In this document: positions 11,045 to 22,772 of the stretch, in pieces
Layout: the number at the start of each line of letters is the position of its first letter
Position numbering within the stretch: the stretch's first letter is position 1
Assembly: GCA_038503035.1 (NCBI GenBank)
Contig: JAVSML010000027.1
Span: 2,040,461 to 2,104,460, forward strand
Origin: Crocodylus rhombifer
Taxonomy: Eukaryota > Chordata > Crocodylia > Crocodylidae
Length of the DNA stretch: 64,000 bases
Reading direction: 5' to 3'
Translations under genes and position numbers: made by a program
The notes under the pieces: model-generated
Database searches by the model: none
Told to the model about the DNA's origin: nothing
Seen by the model: the letters and a program-made list of their open reading frames with translations, nothing else

Positions 11045-11338
11045 TATAGTTCCAGATATTTCTAAGCACCTAAAGGAGAAGAATGTCATCAGGAACAACC
11101 GACATAGATTCATCAAGAGGAAGTCATGCCTGATCTACCTGACTTTCTTCTACAACAAGACAACAGGATCTGTGGATGGGGGAGAGCAGTGGAAGTGATA
11201 CACCTTGATCTGGAGTAGGTTAGACAAATGCTTATGCAGGTAGTTTAGATAGCAATGGTCCTGCCTTGAGCAGGAGATTGGATGAGATGACATTCTAAAG
11301 TCCCTTCCAACCCTACTTTTTATCATTTTATAATAGAA
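11045..11338 (+). mobile_element. Internally deleted CR1 LINE
   Basis: Two non-adjacent parts of CR1 are joined. 11045-11210 encodes an RT-fingers segment ('NVIRNNRHRFIKRKSCLI'), and from about 11212 the sequence jumps to the CR1 3' end ('ggtcctgccttgagcaggagattgg', 'aaagtcccttccaaccctac'). Everything between, over 1 kb in a full copy, is absent. A solo LTR follows after two bases of spacing plus its duplication. Confidence 0.7.
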
Positions 11339-11340
11339 AA
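11336..11340. repeat. Target site duplication of the solo LTR (left, GAAAA)
   Basis: GAAAA directly before the LTR's TG. The identical 5-mer follows its terminal CA at 12180-12184. Confidence 0.85.
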
Positions 11341-11949
11341 TGTTAGGGTAACAGTCTGTGGACTTTTGGGAAGAATTGAATCTGCAGCTGAATAAAAGGC
11401 TTTAACCTGTGGCCTAGCAAAAGCTGCTAACCACAAGGCAGAATGATAGTTAAGCCAGCCATTTGCTTATGCTAAGTAACCATCTTAACTGTGTTAACCA
11501 TTTTCTAAGAAAAAGCAGCAAGTGAGTCTGTGTAAGTCAGTGTGCTGTGAACCAGCTATGGTGAGGAATGAGATAATATACAGGGGCCCAAAAAGGTGGC
11601 AGATGGTATAACCTGAGACACAAAAACAGACTGGAATATGAAAAAACAACACGTAATTGGTAACACAATCCGAAATGAACATATGCGAAAAGATGAATGG
11701 TGATTGGTGAAGACGTTTCCAGAAGCTTCCAGGTTTTGGTCAAAGTCCACCCATTGACTAAAGAAGAGAAGTCAAGGTCTTAGACATGCACTCATAGCAA
11801 AAAGACATGTAAATGAGTAAAATGCATAGGCAATTCCATGCTAATGAAGTAAACAGTAAACAGAGGCAGAGCTTGAGATAGGAGGAGAAATGGGTGGAAC
11901 ATAGGAGGAGCGAGGGTAAAATAAATGGTAATGAGCATAAACCAAAGTG

Positions 11950-11955
11950 TATAAA
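11950..11955 (+). promoter_or_regulatory. TATA box of the solo LTR
   Basis: TATAAA inside 'gtgtataaatgtgg', roughly 97 bp before the AATAAA signal, as expected for an LTR promoter. Confidence 0.6.
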
Positions 11956-12046
11956 TGTGGCAAAAAAACTACAGTTTACGGCAGGTCCCCTGGTTCATGG
12001 GCTGTGTGTCTGTGAAGGACTCTTGTCCAAAGCTGTCTCCATTCTG

Positions 12047-12052
12047 AATAAA
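12047..12052 (+). promoter_or_regulatory. Polyadenylation signal of the solo LTR
   Basis: AATAAA in 'attctgaataaagctgttgtgagca', a typical R-region context. Confidence 0.65.
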
Positions 12053-12179
12053 GCTGTTGTGAGCAATGAGCGCTGGTGTTTGCTCCCTGCTTGCTCTGGC
12101 TAATGAGTAACAGGATCCATGGGCAATTGGATCGTCGTCTCCCTAGTTGTCGGGTGCCGCGTGGAGTCAGGGTCTAACA

Positions 12180-12184
12180 GAAAA
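12180..12184. repeat. Target site duplication of the solo LTR (right, GAAAA)
   Basis: Exact copy of the 5-mer at 11336-11340, immediately after the LTR's terminal CA. Confidence 0.85.
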
Positions 12185-14859
12185 CTGACATGATTTTAAT
12201 AGGTAGATTTTGTCCTTTGAGATTAAATAGTCCTTAGTTCTGTCCCTTTATTCACCAAAAAGTTTTTTCAGGAATGGAGAAGGAGCTGTTATGGTTTGTT
12301 GTACACAATTGCATACATTTTTGTACAGAATATCTTAATGTTATAAAAACTACAGTATAACCTATAGTAAACGTCATATTAAAAACTATAGTAAAAGTAC
12401 TATTGAACATTTGTGGGTAAGATGGTTTAACTAGAAATTGGATCTAATATTAAATTTTGAGATTTAACCATGGATTAAGCTTCAGGCAAGATGGAAAATA
12501 TGCTCAGAGTTTTAGTACATCTCGAGAGTTATATAAATATGCTTAAGCATGCTGAAACATATTTACAGAAGAACATATAGAGCTTTTTAACTGCTAGAAG
12601 ACCAGCAGTCTCAGTAGGTGGCTCCATTCTAAGACAATTTAAGCTATCATGTTCAAGCTTTCCAAGTTTATAAATAACTTGGTATCCATGATATTCTGCC
12701 CATTCACCTTCATTACCAGACTAGTCTTCCTTATTGTATGTGTAGAAGTGGGTATATAGACTGATGGTTTTTCTATATTGCAGCTTCTCCATGTTCTGGC
12801 AGGTGTGTTTGCCTTTACCCCCCACCATCCACATTCACAGCCCTTTTATATGCACTTGGAGAAGAATACTGTCCAGCTAGTTTATCTTGCTGGTAATAGG
12901 GGTAAGATGTGACTTACTCCCTTATTTTCCCCTCCATTACTATTGCCATAGTTTCCTATATGTATTTCCAGCCCTTTTTCCTACTCACTTCCCATTTGCT
13001 TATATTCCCCAAAAGCTTCCAGCCACATAATATCCCCCTAGTTGAGATTTCACACTTTAGTTTCCACATGACTTTAGTTTCCGCATACCAGCTTCTTGGT
13101 ACTTTATAGAAGAATCATTCAGCCACATGATTTTATCAGGGGTGCCAAGACCTGACACTGCTAAAAAGCTATTTTGAAGCAGGTACTGTTCTGAAGACCT
13201 ACCCCCTTGGACAGTACTGCTGAGAGTGGGTCAAGCACCTTGAGCAACTCTATTGGTCTTTTATGAGAACAACCAGTGCTCATGCCAGTTCCCTAACACA
13301 AAACACTGTCTGTCATCACCCTATTTTACACTTAGTGGCATTGGTTTACAGAGAAAAAAGGGATGATAATGAAGAAGGCTCCCATGAGCAGACTGTGGCC
13401 AGTCCAGACCAAGTTTAGTTAAGCAAAACACTGTGCTGCATGATCTAGTGTGTATTCTGCTGTACTATTCAAGGGCCTGTCTGTTGAAAATCCAGGATGA
13501 GCCTGGAGAAGGAGTAGCACTTGGTATGGAACAGACTTGCTACCCATTTAATGCCATCTACTGTGTGTGTTATTGCCATGTGGGAAGCTATACAGATTGA
13601 TTAATTTACTGGTTTATGGCGGATATCAGATTCACTGAACTATGTTTTAGCTTTAGTTTAGGCTGAAAGCCATGTTTTTAATTTTCATAACTCTCTCTTC
13701 TTCCAAACTACCTTCACTTCCTGACCTCATTTGTTCCAAAATGGTCACCAAATAGGGTAAAAAATAACAAATAACTAGTGACTACCTTTGCCAAACATGT
13801 AATATTCTCACAAGATTACAGGCCAAGGTAGCAGGTACATATTTTTGCATTTACTTATTTTAGTAACTGTCATATGGATCTAATGCTGTTTATTTATATC
13901 TTTGTTGTAAAAGCTGTGCCCTTAACACCATGGATTATACCTGCATAACTGAGCTGTTTTATGTGGTAAAGTTACTGTGCTAAAGTATACTCAGTCTTCT
14001 GTTATTGCTTCCTCTGTTTTGTCCATTTGCAGGAAGCTGGGGCAGTTTATGTTTCAGTACTATTAACGTTATTGTTCCAGGCCAGAAAGGATTCAGAGTC
14101 CATAGGAATAAAAAATAGTGACATCTTCTGTGCTAAAGTTCCCAGGCATTGTCTCAGGCATTGACCTCCTTGTTCCATCCTTGAGAAACTTGTGGAGCTC
14201 TGGCAGGAAAGGAAAAAGGGGAGCTCTGTATTGCTCTTAATGCTCTACCAAATAAATCCTTTTATCATTTTTCCTCCTGACTATTCTCTACTCCTGAGAG
14301 GAGATTTTTACAAACCCTTCATGCAGCTAGAATTCTAGTTGGCCAATCAAGTTAGCTGCTAAGACAGACTTTGCAGGGCCACCTCAAGCTGACAACCTTT
14401 CGGATCTGTGGGCCAAAACACCTTGCCTCACAGGTGCTCCAATCCAGTTGCTGCCACTACCACTGTAATCTTTTCTTTCTTCCCCCTGGCTGTACTGCAG
14501 GTACAGCTCCCTTCTGCCCAGCCCTGGTGCAGCTCCTTGCTGCCTGGCCCTAGCACAGGCACTGGCAAAGGCCTCTGCCACTGGTGTCCTCCACTGCCAA
14601 CATGCCGCTGAGGTGTTCAGGCTCTGTAGGCATGCTCCAGTGGATCTGTGGGCTGGTTGCATCCCAGGGTGTGAATGCTGCCAGTTCTTGTATTAGCAGA
14701 GTCTTTCAATCATTGATACGTCATTCTGTCACTGGCCTCCAAAAAATACCTTTTATAAATGTGGATGGAACTCCACCATTGGTCTGAAATATAACTTCTG
14801 TCTTTCATTCTGGAACTGTGAATATATGTATTAGATTGACAAGACTACCAGACTATAGC
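12185..14859. other. Long stretch without recognised genes
   Basis: Mostly AT-rich and unassigned. A GC-richer patch at about 14370-14690 ('ggatctgtgggccaaaacacc', 'cagccctggtgcagctcc') resembles GC-rich interiors of reptile non-autonomous hAT elements, but I could not define its ends. Confidence 0.45.
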
Positions 14860-16000
14860 TAGGGATAGACATTCAAAAAGCCTGAGCCTAAATTGATTCA
14901 ATCTTTACAGGTTAGTCTAATGTGCCTAGGTTGAACTGGTTTGCAACTGTACAGACATTCCCTCTGTACTGAAGAAATGCAGGCACATGCCTGCAGTGGC
15001 TCAGGTTAGAAGCTAGGGGCTGCTAGAGAAGCCCCCCTTTCCCTTCCATAGTGCTAAACTAGCGGGGATGCATGGCCAGGTGCCGGCAGGATGCTTTGAT
15101 TAGGGAGGATTATAAATCGCCCCCCCCACCTGCTCTGTCCCAGGCTTTTCCCTGCTTGCTGCTCAAGGGGCAGGAGTATTGCCAGCCCCCAGCCCCGGGC
15201 TAGCACTCTGAGGCAAAGGGTGTGTGTGCTATGCATGCATCTGTTGATGATACGGAGTTTTTCAGTCTCCCTCTTTCTGCTTCTTCATACTGCCTCCAAA
15301 CCTGACAGACAAGGGAGCCAGCAGGGGGGCTGATAACACAGTGTTTATCAGCCCATCAACAAAACAAAAGCCTCTGACATTAGTTCAAGCTCTCCTTAAA
15401 CAGGTTTTTCCAAGGAAGGAATGGAGGGACATTACCAGCTGACCTGTTGATTAGCTACGAAAAGCTCTAAGCAGACATAGTTCTGTCTGCCTGTCCCAGT
15501 GAAATTAGAGAGACACACACACAGACACCCTCAGCATTAGCTAGCATACAACATGCCTAAGGTCCATCCCACTGTGCTGTGGGAGATGGGAGGGAGGGAG
15601 GAATCCTTGCTTAAATCTCAAGCAGCAAGGTGAGGCTGGGGCAGGGAGAAGCCATGCAGACCATGCTGTGCCTGCAGTCTCCACTGGAGCTCTGGCTAGG
15701 GAACAAAGGGGCAGAGCGAGCCCTGTTCTCTGGAGCAGACAATCCAGCCCAGGGCTACAAAGCATCTGGGATGCTGGGGGACTCTGGTTTAACTTAGACC
15801 AGGAAGGGGTCTGGGACAGACAATGCATAAACCGGTTTGACCCCAAATCAGTTAAGTATGATACTGCATTCAGCCAGGTTTCTCTTAAACCAGTTTCAGC
15901 TATTTTGAAACTTGTTTATATGCACTGAACTTATGTTCTGTTACAAATTTAAACCAGTTTCCAATCACTTAAAATGATTTATGTGTAATGTCTGTCCCTA
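14860..16000. mobile_element. Large non-autonomous DNA transposon
   Basis: Ends are terminal inverted repeats: left 'tagggatagacatt', right 'aatgtctgtcccta' (reverse complement 'tagggacagacatt'; one mismatch in 14). The ~1.1-kb interior is GC-rich, has no transposase, and contains 'aaccggtttgaccccaaatc' and 'cttaaaccagtttcagc' subterminal motifs near the right end. A convincing target duplication was not found ('gactatag' left, 'cctactag' right). The terminal form suggests hAT, but this is inference. Confidence 0.55.
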
Positions 16001-16285
16001 GCCTACTAGACTAGATTAGCAATGTCCTTTAAGACTATCTGGAAGTTTTAGCTAAATTCTATAAGCAACCCCTTGTAAATACCATCAACTTGCCAAACCA
16101 CTTGGTAAAACATGTAGGAGGTCATTCTCAGCAGTTGTTCCTCAGGTTTGGAAGTCCTTCCCTCTTGAGGCCCACCAGAGCCTGATCCTGAACATCTTTC
16201 AAAATGCTGTTAAAAAAGAGCAAAGAAAAGTTATTAGAACTTCTTATAAAGCCAGTGAAGAGCAGTTGCTATAAGTAAACCTAAC
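16001..16285. other. No recognised feature
   Basis: May include the decayed 3' part of the neighbouring Penelope fragment; nothing firm. Confidence 0.35.
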
Positions 16286-16640
16286 CTATATTCTGAAGGT
16301 ATTCTGTAGGTTTCCCCTGAAGACAAGGACTGTGAGGTCAGAGAGAAACTGACTGTTGTATGAAAAAGTGCTTTTCCACTTCAGTGAGGCAGTTATAATT
16401 TGTCTGTGAGAGCTCATTTTGGAGCATTGCGGTGGTTTAGCTTCATCTATATAGTCTCCATAAGGGCATTTGATAGTTTGGATGAGGTATATCATGCTTA
16501 GTGATAGATGTTTTGGGTTCCTGGATTCTGATGGCATGGTTGCAAGATGTATTGATTGTGGTGACTGTGGAGATGAATTGTCAGATTTTGCATTTTTTTT
16601 TTTAGTCAGAGTCTTGTTCCCTTTGATGCTTGTTGATCAA
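16286..16640 (-). pseudogene. Penelope-like element fragment, GIY-YIG endonuclease region
   Basis: A minus-strand frame reads 'SMIYLIQTIKCPYGDYIDEA' followed by 'MSSHRQIITASLKWKS'. This is the pattern of the C-terminal GIY-YIG domain of Penelope-like (Neptune-type) retroelements, where a Cys-rich stretch precedes YLIQC..CP.G.YIGET and a later H-R. Here the catalytic-core Y-I-G is changed to Y-I-D, and a stop precedes the region. The nucleotide sequence is clearly similar to 41606-41916, including 'ggattctgatggc' and the 'agtca.ag..' segment at the right end. The RT part is not present. Confidence 0.65.
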
Positions 16641-17984
16641 TGGAATATTTGTTTATCTATAAAAACTGTTCTATACTTGGTCTATAAATACTTCTTATAA
16701 CTCCTTTTTCCTTCTCAAATTTACTTCTCTCTTCCCTTTTTAAGTGATCAATTTAATTAACATAAGAGGGTTAAGCCAAAGTAATTGTTCAAACTAGTAT
16801 TTATGTTATCCCTAGAGCTGCTGGAGAGTAGAGACTCTGGGCAGCCCTGCATCAACCAGCCAGGGTCTCATACTGCTCACAGCACATGTGGCACTCTCAG
16901 CAGGATCTCCACTAACATGCAGGTGAGCTCTGCCATGCACAGTCAAAACGGAGGTCTGACTGCACCGCTGCACCCCCCTCTGGATCTGCCCCTACATACT
17001 TGTGCCTGTGGCTGGCTTCACTCCTGTGCTAATTCCTATGCCTCCAGACTCTCCAACATGTTATCATGTCCTACAGCCAGGGAAGGATTTAGAAATCTTT
17101 TGGGCAATGGACAGTCTCTGGAACTAGAGCAGACTGGTGGACAGGTAGACAGGTACAGGTAGACAGTGGACAGTAGACAGATATGTTTACTTTTGAGGAA
17201 ATTGTACCTGCTGTGCAGAAAAGGAAGGAAAACATGAGGAACACTGTAGATTGCTGATACTACTACTGGTTTTGGTTAAATTAAGGAAAATATATATCAC
17301 AGACTCACTAGTTAGCAACCAATGTCCTCAGACTTCTTGTGCTACTCTGCATAGTTTACCTTCCAAACAAGTTATGTTCATATTACTTTCTAGGTGACCT
17401 AAACAGCACTGTCATATGGCTAATTAGCCTGCCTATAGTTCCAAAAATTTATGCTGATCCTGGTTATGGTATGGCAGCGTGTAGAGCAGTTCAGCATGCT
17501 TGAAAACCCCATTACCTGAAATGGTACATTTTCAGGGATGATGTGCCTTTAGTCCTTGGATATTAGTTTTGGATTGTTAGCATACAATAACTCAATCAGG
17601 TACCCACAGTCGCACTATGCACTGAACACAAATAATTGTCCAGTTGGAAATAGATAGCTATAATGTTCTTTTCCCCCACTTGGTATATTGTTTTTTCTGT
17701 GTAGTACTGGTCGCTCTGAAGGTGCTTTCAAAGAAATGGAGATCCAAAAGTTAGATTACAATTTTTTAATTTAGGTTGCAGTCAGAACTACTGAGAATTC
17801 CCAAAACAAAATCTCCTTGAAGTAAAACCTATAAATAAAGTTAATATTTATATTAATTATAGTAGGTTCCTCCCCTACTCATTTTAAAAACAAATTACAA
17901 AGCTATAGCTAGTAGAGACATAACATGTGTACAGTAAAAGTAAATATAAAGGGGTACAACAGTTTCAATCCCTCATAAAAATGT
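16641..17984. other. Stretch without recognised features
   Basis: Contains a short 'acaggtagacagg' repeat cluster around 17140-17180 and a GC-richer patch at 16810-17100. No protein similarity seen. Confidence 0.45.
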
Positions 17985-18650
17985 ATGTAATTAAGCATCA
18001 CTTGTTTTTCCAATCTGGATTGCCAAGATGTAGACATTTATGGCTTCTCTCATACCCCTTACCTGTATTGATCCTGTACCAGGTCTGCAAATAATCAATG
18101 TCCTGGGTCCTTTAGCTTTGCAGAAGTTATGTGGATGGCACAGCAGAGAACAATTATAAGGACAATATTGGCTGGCATTCAAACATGTCTGTAGGCTGTG
18201 CCATCTTGCTTTCAACTTGGCAAATGCACAATCCATTATCACTCTGCAACTTCTAGTTGTGCAATTGAATATTCTTTTGCAAGTTTAAAAGGAAAGGTGT
18301 ATTAATGACTTATGGGAAGAGAGGATAGGCAGGGTCTACTAAAATAATGGTGGAGACACTACTGCTAACAATGTCATTAGGTAGAAATAAAGTCCCAGCA
18401 TTATCCAAAAAGTATGTACTAGCTCTCCTGAGACTGCTGGCCTTACTTATCTTTTCCATACTTCCCATTTTACTGTTTATGCAACTGCAGGTGGGGTACA
18501 TGAAGCTCTGCAGAATCAGGACATAAATATAATTGATGACTCACATATTCACTTGCTCCTTCAGGTAGGTAAAGTGTGGGCACACGGGGGCTTGAAAGCA
18601 GTTTGGGGAACTCATACCCTGAAAGCCAGCTCTGATTGTAGGCACATTTT
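17985..18650 (-). pseudogene. Harbinger (PIF) transposase remnant, HARBI1-like
   Basis: Minus-strand pieces match the DDE domain of Harbinger transposases in order. Around 18560-18645 is a 'SSPNCF' segment corresponding to the FPNC-GAIDGTHI region. At 18310-18501, 'ASSLRRASTYF' then 'LVDPAYPLFP' corresponds to the G-D-S/A-AYPL motif that holds a catalytic Asp. At 17991-18242, 'MDCAFAKLKARW' and 'CHPHNFCKAKG' correspond to AFGRLKARW and LHNFCE-KG. Stops and frameshifts separate the blocks, and the catalytic Glu of the CE/E motif is changed to Lys. The transposase would act in the nucleus on its own terminal repeats; this copy is dead. The Myb-like partner gene and terminal repeats were not found. 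Confidence 0.75.
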
Positions 18651-18743
18651 TTTATTTCTTTTATCTAGGTAAACTATAGTAAGAATCACGTTGCAAATGT
18701 TTGCCTTTTTGCCATCTGACAGTAGATGTTACAACAGTGAATG

Positions 18744-18751
18744 GTTTAGTG
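18744..18751. repeat. Target site duplication of the hAT element (left, GTTTAGTG)
   Basis: 8-mer matching the right-hand GTTTAGAG at 18971-18978 in 7 of 8 positions. Confidence 0.65.
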
Positions 18752-18970
18752 CACTGATTTTCAACCTGTGGTCCGCAGACCCCTGGAGGTCTGCAGACTA
18801 TGTCATCTAAGGGTACTGTGAAAGATGACTATGCTCTGTCAAAAGTATGTGAATATCCACATTTACAATACAAAGGGGTCTGCACCTCCATTCGAAATTT
18901 CCCAAAGGGTCCACACCTCCATTTAAAATTTTTTAGGCGTCCACAAATGAAAAAAGGTTGAAAACCACTG
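18752..18970. mobile_element. Short non-autonomous hAT transposon (Charlie-like)
   Basis: 219 bp with ends 'cactgattttcaacct' and 'aggttgaaaaccactg' (inverted repeats), an interior of 'ggtccgcagacccctgg' and 'gtccacacctcc', and a 7/8 match 8-bp duplication. This is the well-known vertebrate hAT type with CAGTGGTTTTCAACC termini. No coding capacity. Confidence 0.85.
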
Positions 18971-18978
18971 GTTTAGAG

Positions 18979-21900
18979 TGTAGTGAACTAACATTAAAGA
19001 CTTGGCTCATATCCATTCACTTATCTGTGATGGCAAAGAGTAGAGCTGAAATAGAATTGGGATAAGGAATAACATTTCAAACTGTCTGAAAATTTCTCAT
19101 CAAACTTCCTTGTGGGTTGTGGGATCAATCTCACCCTTCTAATTCTTTCAGGATTCTTCTCTTCATTCATTGCATGAGAATTCAGGTTAAGAACTGCAGT
19201 GCCAGTCACAATCATATATGCATATTTCTCTGATCCAAAATGCACTAAATGAATGAGAACCTTTCACTGAATTCACTGGGTTGTGGATCATATTTTAAAG
19301 GAAGAGACCTGCTGTTTTTGTAAAATGCATGGCATTAAACATTTAGAAATTAAAAAAAAAATTGGACATTTGTCATTTGGATTTTTAAAGAAGTTACCTT
19401 CATGGGTGGTTTTTTCGGTTAGGAATATTTGAACAATCTATTACAAACAGAATTCAATGCTACAGTTACTCTAAATTACAGGTACTGGTGAAATAATCTA
19501 TATAATATGTACCACTATTTTAATAATACCATTTCTCTCTTTTTTCTAATATATTTTCAGATTACACACAGATACCTCAGCTTGAATCATTCAGTGATTC
19601 ATTCATTAACTGTAATTTCATATTAGCATAAGTATATTAATCTTGAAATCAGATGTGGTAGCATCTCTTTTAAAGCTTGTATCTACAAGAAAAAGGGTTT
19701 CTTCTTATTAGTCAGCTTGAGTTAATGTTCAACTAGGGATTACTTTGTTTGATGGAGAAGCAAAGAGACTAGGATGTTTAATTCTTCATTAATCTTTTTC
19801 TTGCCATAATGAATAAAGGTGTAAATATTAACACCTCTGATTTTCAAACATCATTTTAAACTACTGTCTATAAATTCACATTCGTAAAGGCAACACAGTT
19901 CAGAAACTGAACGTCCTTGCCTTTAGTAGGTAATTTGGCTTGGTTCCTTGGTTTACTCATATTTTGGTTACTAAGCTTTCTGTACTGATATTTTTAAATA
20001 ACGTCTTTTGGCTAACCTGCCCTAATTTTCAGTATTAGAAACTGAAGCTTTAAAACCCTCAGAAGTTAAATGGCTGGATTAAATATTTTCCCCCATTATT
20101 TGTGCTTTTCAATACAGTTTGTATTTTCTCTTTATAAATTATTTGTTGCAGCCTTTGTATTGTTTTCCTCCTTGTAATTGACAGCTTTATAATACCTAGG
20201 GGCATATTTGAGGTCTCTTTCTCTTTTCAAACACTCTTCTCTATCCACAGCAATGGCTGTTTTTCTTTGTTTCTTTACTGTCTGTGGAAAGCAGATCAGA
20301 GAGTGTTACTGAATGTGGTAGAATATTACATTCCATTGCAACTAGCAGTTTACTTAAGCTGTATAACTAAGTGTCCTGTGAAAGCAAAATGCAATTGCTT
20401 TGGCAAATCCAGTGTTTTCATAAATCATGAGGAAAACTTTTAAGATTGTGAAAACCTGAAATATTTGTAGCCACTTTTTAATTGTTGATGTGCTGATGTC
20501 AAGCCACCATGCAGTGTATTTTTAGTACCTCTCTCCATGACTAGTTATATGTGTGGAAATAAGAAGTAAGGGGTATCACTTCTGGCAGAACTGGAGTGAA
20601 TTAGAAATTCTGTTTTCAAGACATTTTAAAATATTCACTTTTTTAACCTCCTTTAAATCTACCTCTTGCTATATTTTGCAACTGCACAGATTTAATGCAT
20701 GATGCCTACATATGTGTACATAATATTCTCTACCTTTTGTCTTTAATATTCCTTGGTTTTTAATTATTAAAGATAAGTATTTGAATTATAAATATTCTAG
20801 TTATACAGGAATAGGCAAAGCAGGCACATACCCTCAGGCAAAATTCTTCCATTATCCATAATCCTTCTGCCTCCTGCCTCCATTTCTCTACCTCCTATCT
20901 TTATGTCGTCTCAAAAAAACACAGAGGCATTCTTTTAAACTAACCTTCTCCTCTCCAGTTAAACCATAGAAATCCCTTCTCAATATGTATAGGGGCCTTT
21001 TCCTTGAAGTGGGATGTCATACTTGTCCTAAATATAATAAAGTGCTATCTTCAAGGCATTTCTGCATCCAAAACACTCCCCAGAAACCTGCCTAGTCCTC
21101 CCATCTAACCAGTCTGAATGTCACAAATCATAGCACAGAAGCTGCTTTATAGTGAATCATTAACATTGTCAGGAATGAGTTGGCAAGGAAAAAAAAGCTT
21201 TCCATTACAGAACTGAGGGAGAATATACAAATGACAGCATTGTCATTTCTCTTACATTGTTTTATAAAGCACACAACTGATTAGGAAGAGTTTATTACAG
21301 AATATATATACAGTGTATGCATACATGACAATTTTGTTTTTATCCTGTAGTGTTTGTAAGTATACATGGATATGGTTTAGATGAACTTCCCTAGTTTAGG
21401 TTTTTGAATTACAGAAATAACAGTTATTTTATGTGATTAGATTGTGTAGCATTAACAAAAATGCTGTGAAACAGTGATACACAATATGAAACATGTTTGT
21501 ATAAGATATTTAAATAAACATAAAGATTAATAACAACATTCAAAATCACTGTTAGTGCATTATTTTTAAGAGAATAGAAAAATATTACAGCTGTATATAG
21601 AGGCTGTTATCTGTTTATATCTTGAAGATAGGGAACACCATATTTGGATGCTTACTTGTCAATTTTCTTGTTTGGCACAGCTTGAATGGGATAATATACA
21701 TTTATGACATGTAATACAATTAGTTCTCCTTTGAGCATCAAATATTGTAAAGGAAGTCATTTTGATCAATACGTGTGATGTTTTTTTATAAAAAGCCCCT
21801 AATATATTTGTGTTGTAAATTAGTTTTTTCCTTCATACCTTAAAAGACAATTGCATGGAATTATACTTGGCTTTGTTGTTCATGGAGACAAAAATATGTC

Positions 21901-22772
21901 AAGCTATCAGTGGTAAAAAATGTGTGAAGATGTACAGTATTGCACCTAAGAAAAAGATGTCTGATTTTCAAAGAACAATTTAATTTGCTTTGACAACAGT
22001 AGTAGCTATTTTTAAATAGTTGTAAATACTAATGAAAAGTATGCAAAGCAGACTGTGCTTTTTGACATTTCACTTATACTTGCACAAATCATTTTTGCAT
22101 CTGTATCTGGGCCATTTTGATTTCATTTACATTGGTGTAAATCATATGCATTTCAATGACTTCATTTAAGTTATTCTAGATTGATACCAATGACACTGAG
22201 CTCAGAAACTGGCTACAGTCTGTGTACTTCTCAGTGTGCAACAATAAAAATTCCTCAAACTTTCAGTAGCCTACAGAAACTTAGGTATGGTTTGACTGGC
22301 AGTCTTACAAAAATTGAATATCAGACATGGGACAGAGGGAATCTATCTTTTCCCCCTCAGGTAAGCTGGTTGTTTAAAAAATTTTCTAGAACAAAGATTT
22401 CACGTAGTCTTCATCCACAAGTTAAGTACTTTCCTCAGAGTAAAAAGGCTAGAGATATATTGGCTGCATAGTACTAGGAAGAATGCCATAACCAGAGCAC
22501 TTTATTGTAATTAACCTAATACTGATGAAGCAGTATTCCCAAGCACACTTGGGGAACTTCATGTGAAGGCAGACATTCTCTCGAGACCTTTGTTTACTTC
22601 AATAGTAAGAAGTTGCTTTGATTTAAAAAAATAAATAAAATAATACTAACAATAACATGCAAACTTTGCCGTTATATAAAATCTTCCATGTGGGGACCTT
22701 GAGGAACTTTGCAGATAATAAGAGTCTAATTCAATGGGCATTTGAATGAAAGACAGTCTTCCTATAGAGTTT
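18979..22772. other. Repeat-poor AT-rich stretch, 3.8 kb
   Basis: The longest part of the window with no transposable element that I recognise. It is AT-rich, with only short chance frames, poly-A/T runs and homopolymer-rich text. It could hold non-coding regulatory sequence, but nothing in a single sequence can show that. Confidence 0.45.

Larger units (their letters stand above)
11341..12179 (+). mobile_element. Solo LTR of an endogenous retrovirus-like element
   Basis: An 839-bp LTR that begins TGTTAG and ends CTAACA, a perfect 6-bp terminal inverted repeat, flanked on both sides by the 5-bp duplication GAAAA. A TATA box (TATAAA, 11950-11955) and a polyadenylation signal (AATAAA, 12047-12052) about 95 bp downstream fit a U3-R-U5 layout in the plus direction. 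No internal gag, pol or env sequence adjoins it, so it is a recombination product of a former provirus. The 5-bp duplication and intact ends suggest a younger insertion than its surroundings. The retroviral class cannot be told from an LTR alone. Confidence 0.9.

Noticed and set aside
11341..12179. Host promoter with downstream gene
   Set aside because: TATA and AATAAA lie within perfect LTR boundaries flanked by a target duplication; no exon follows.
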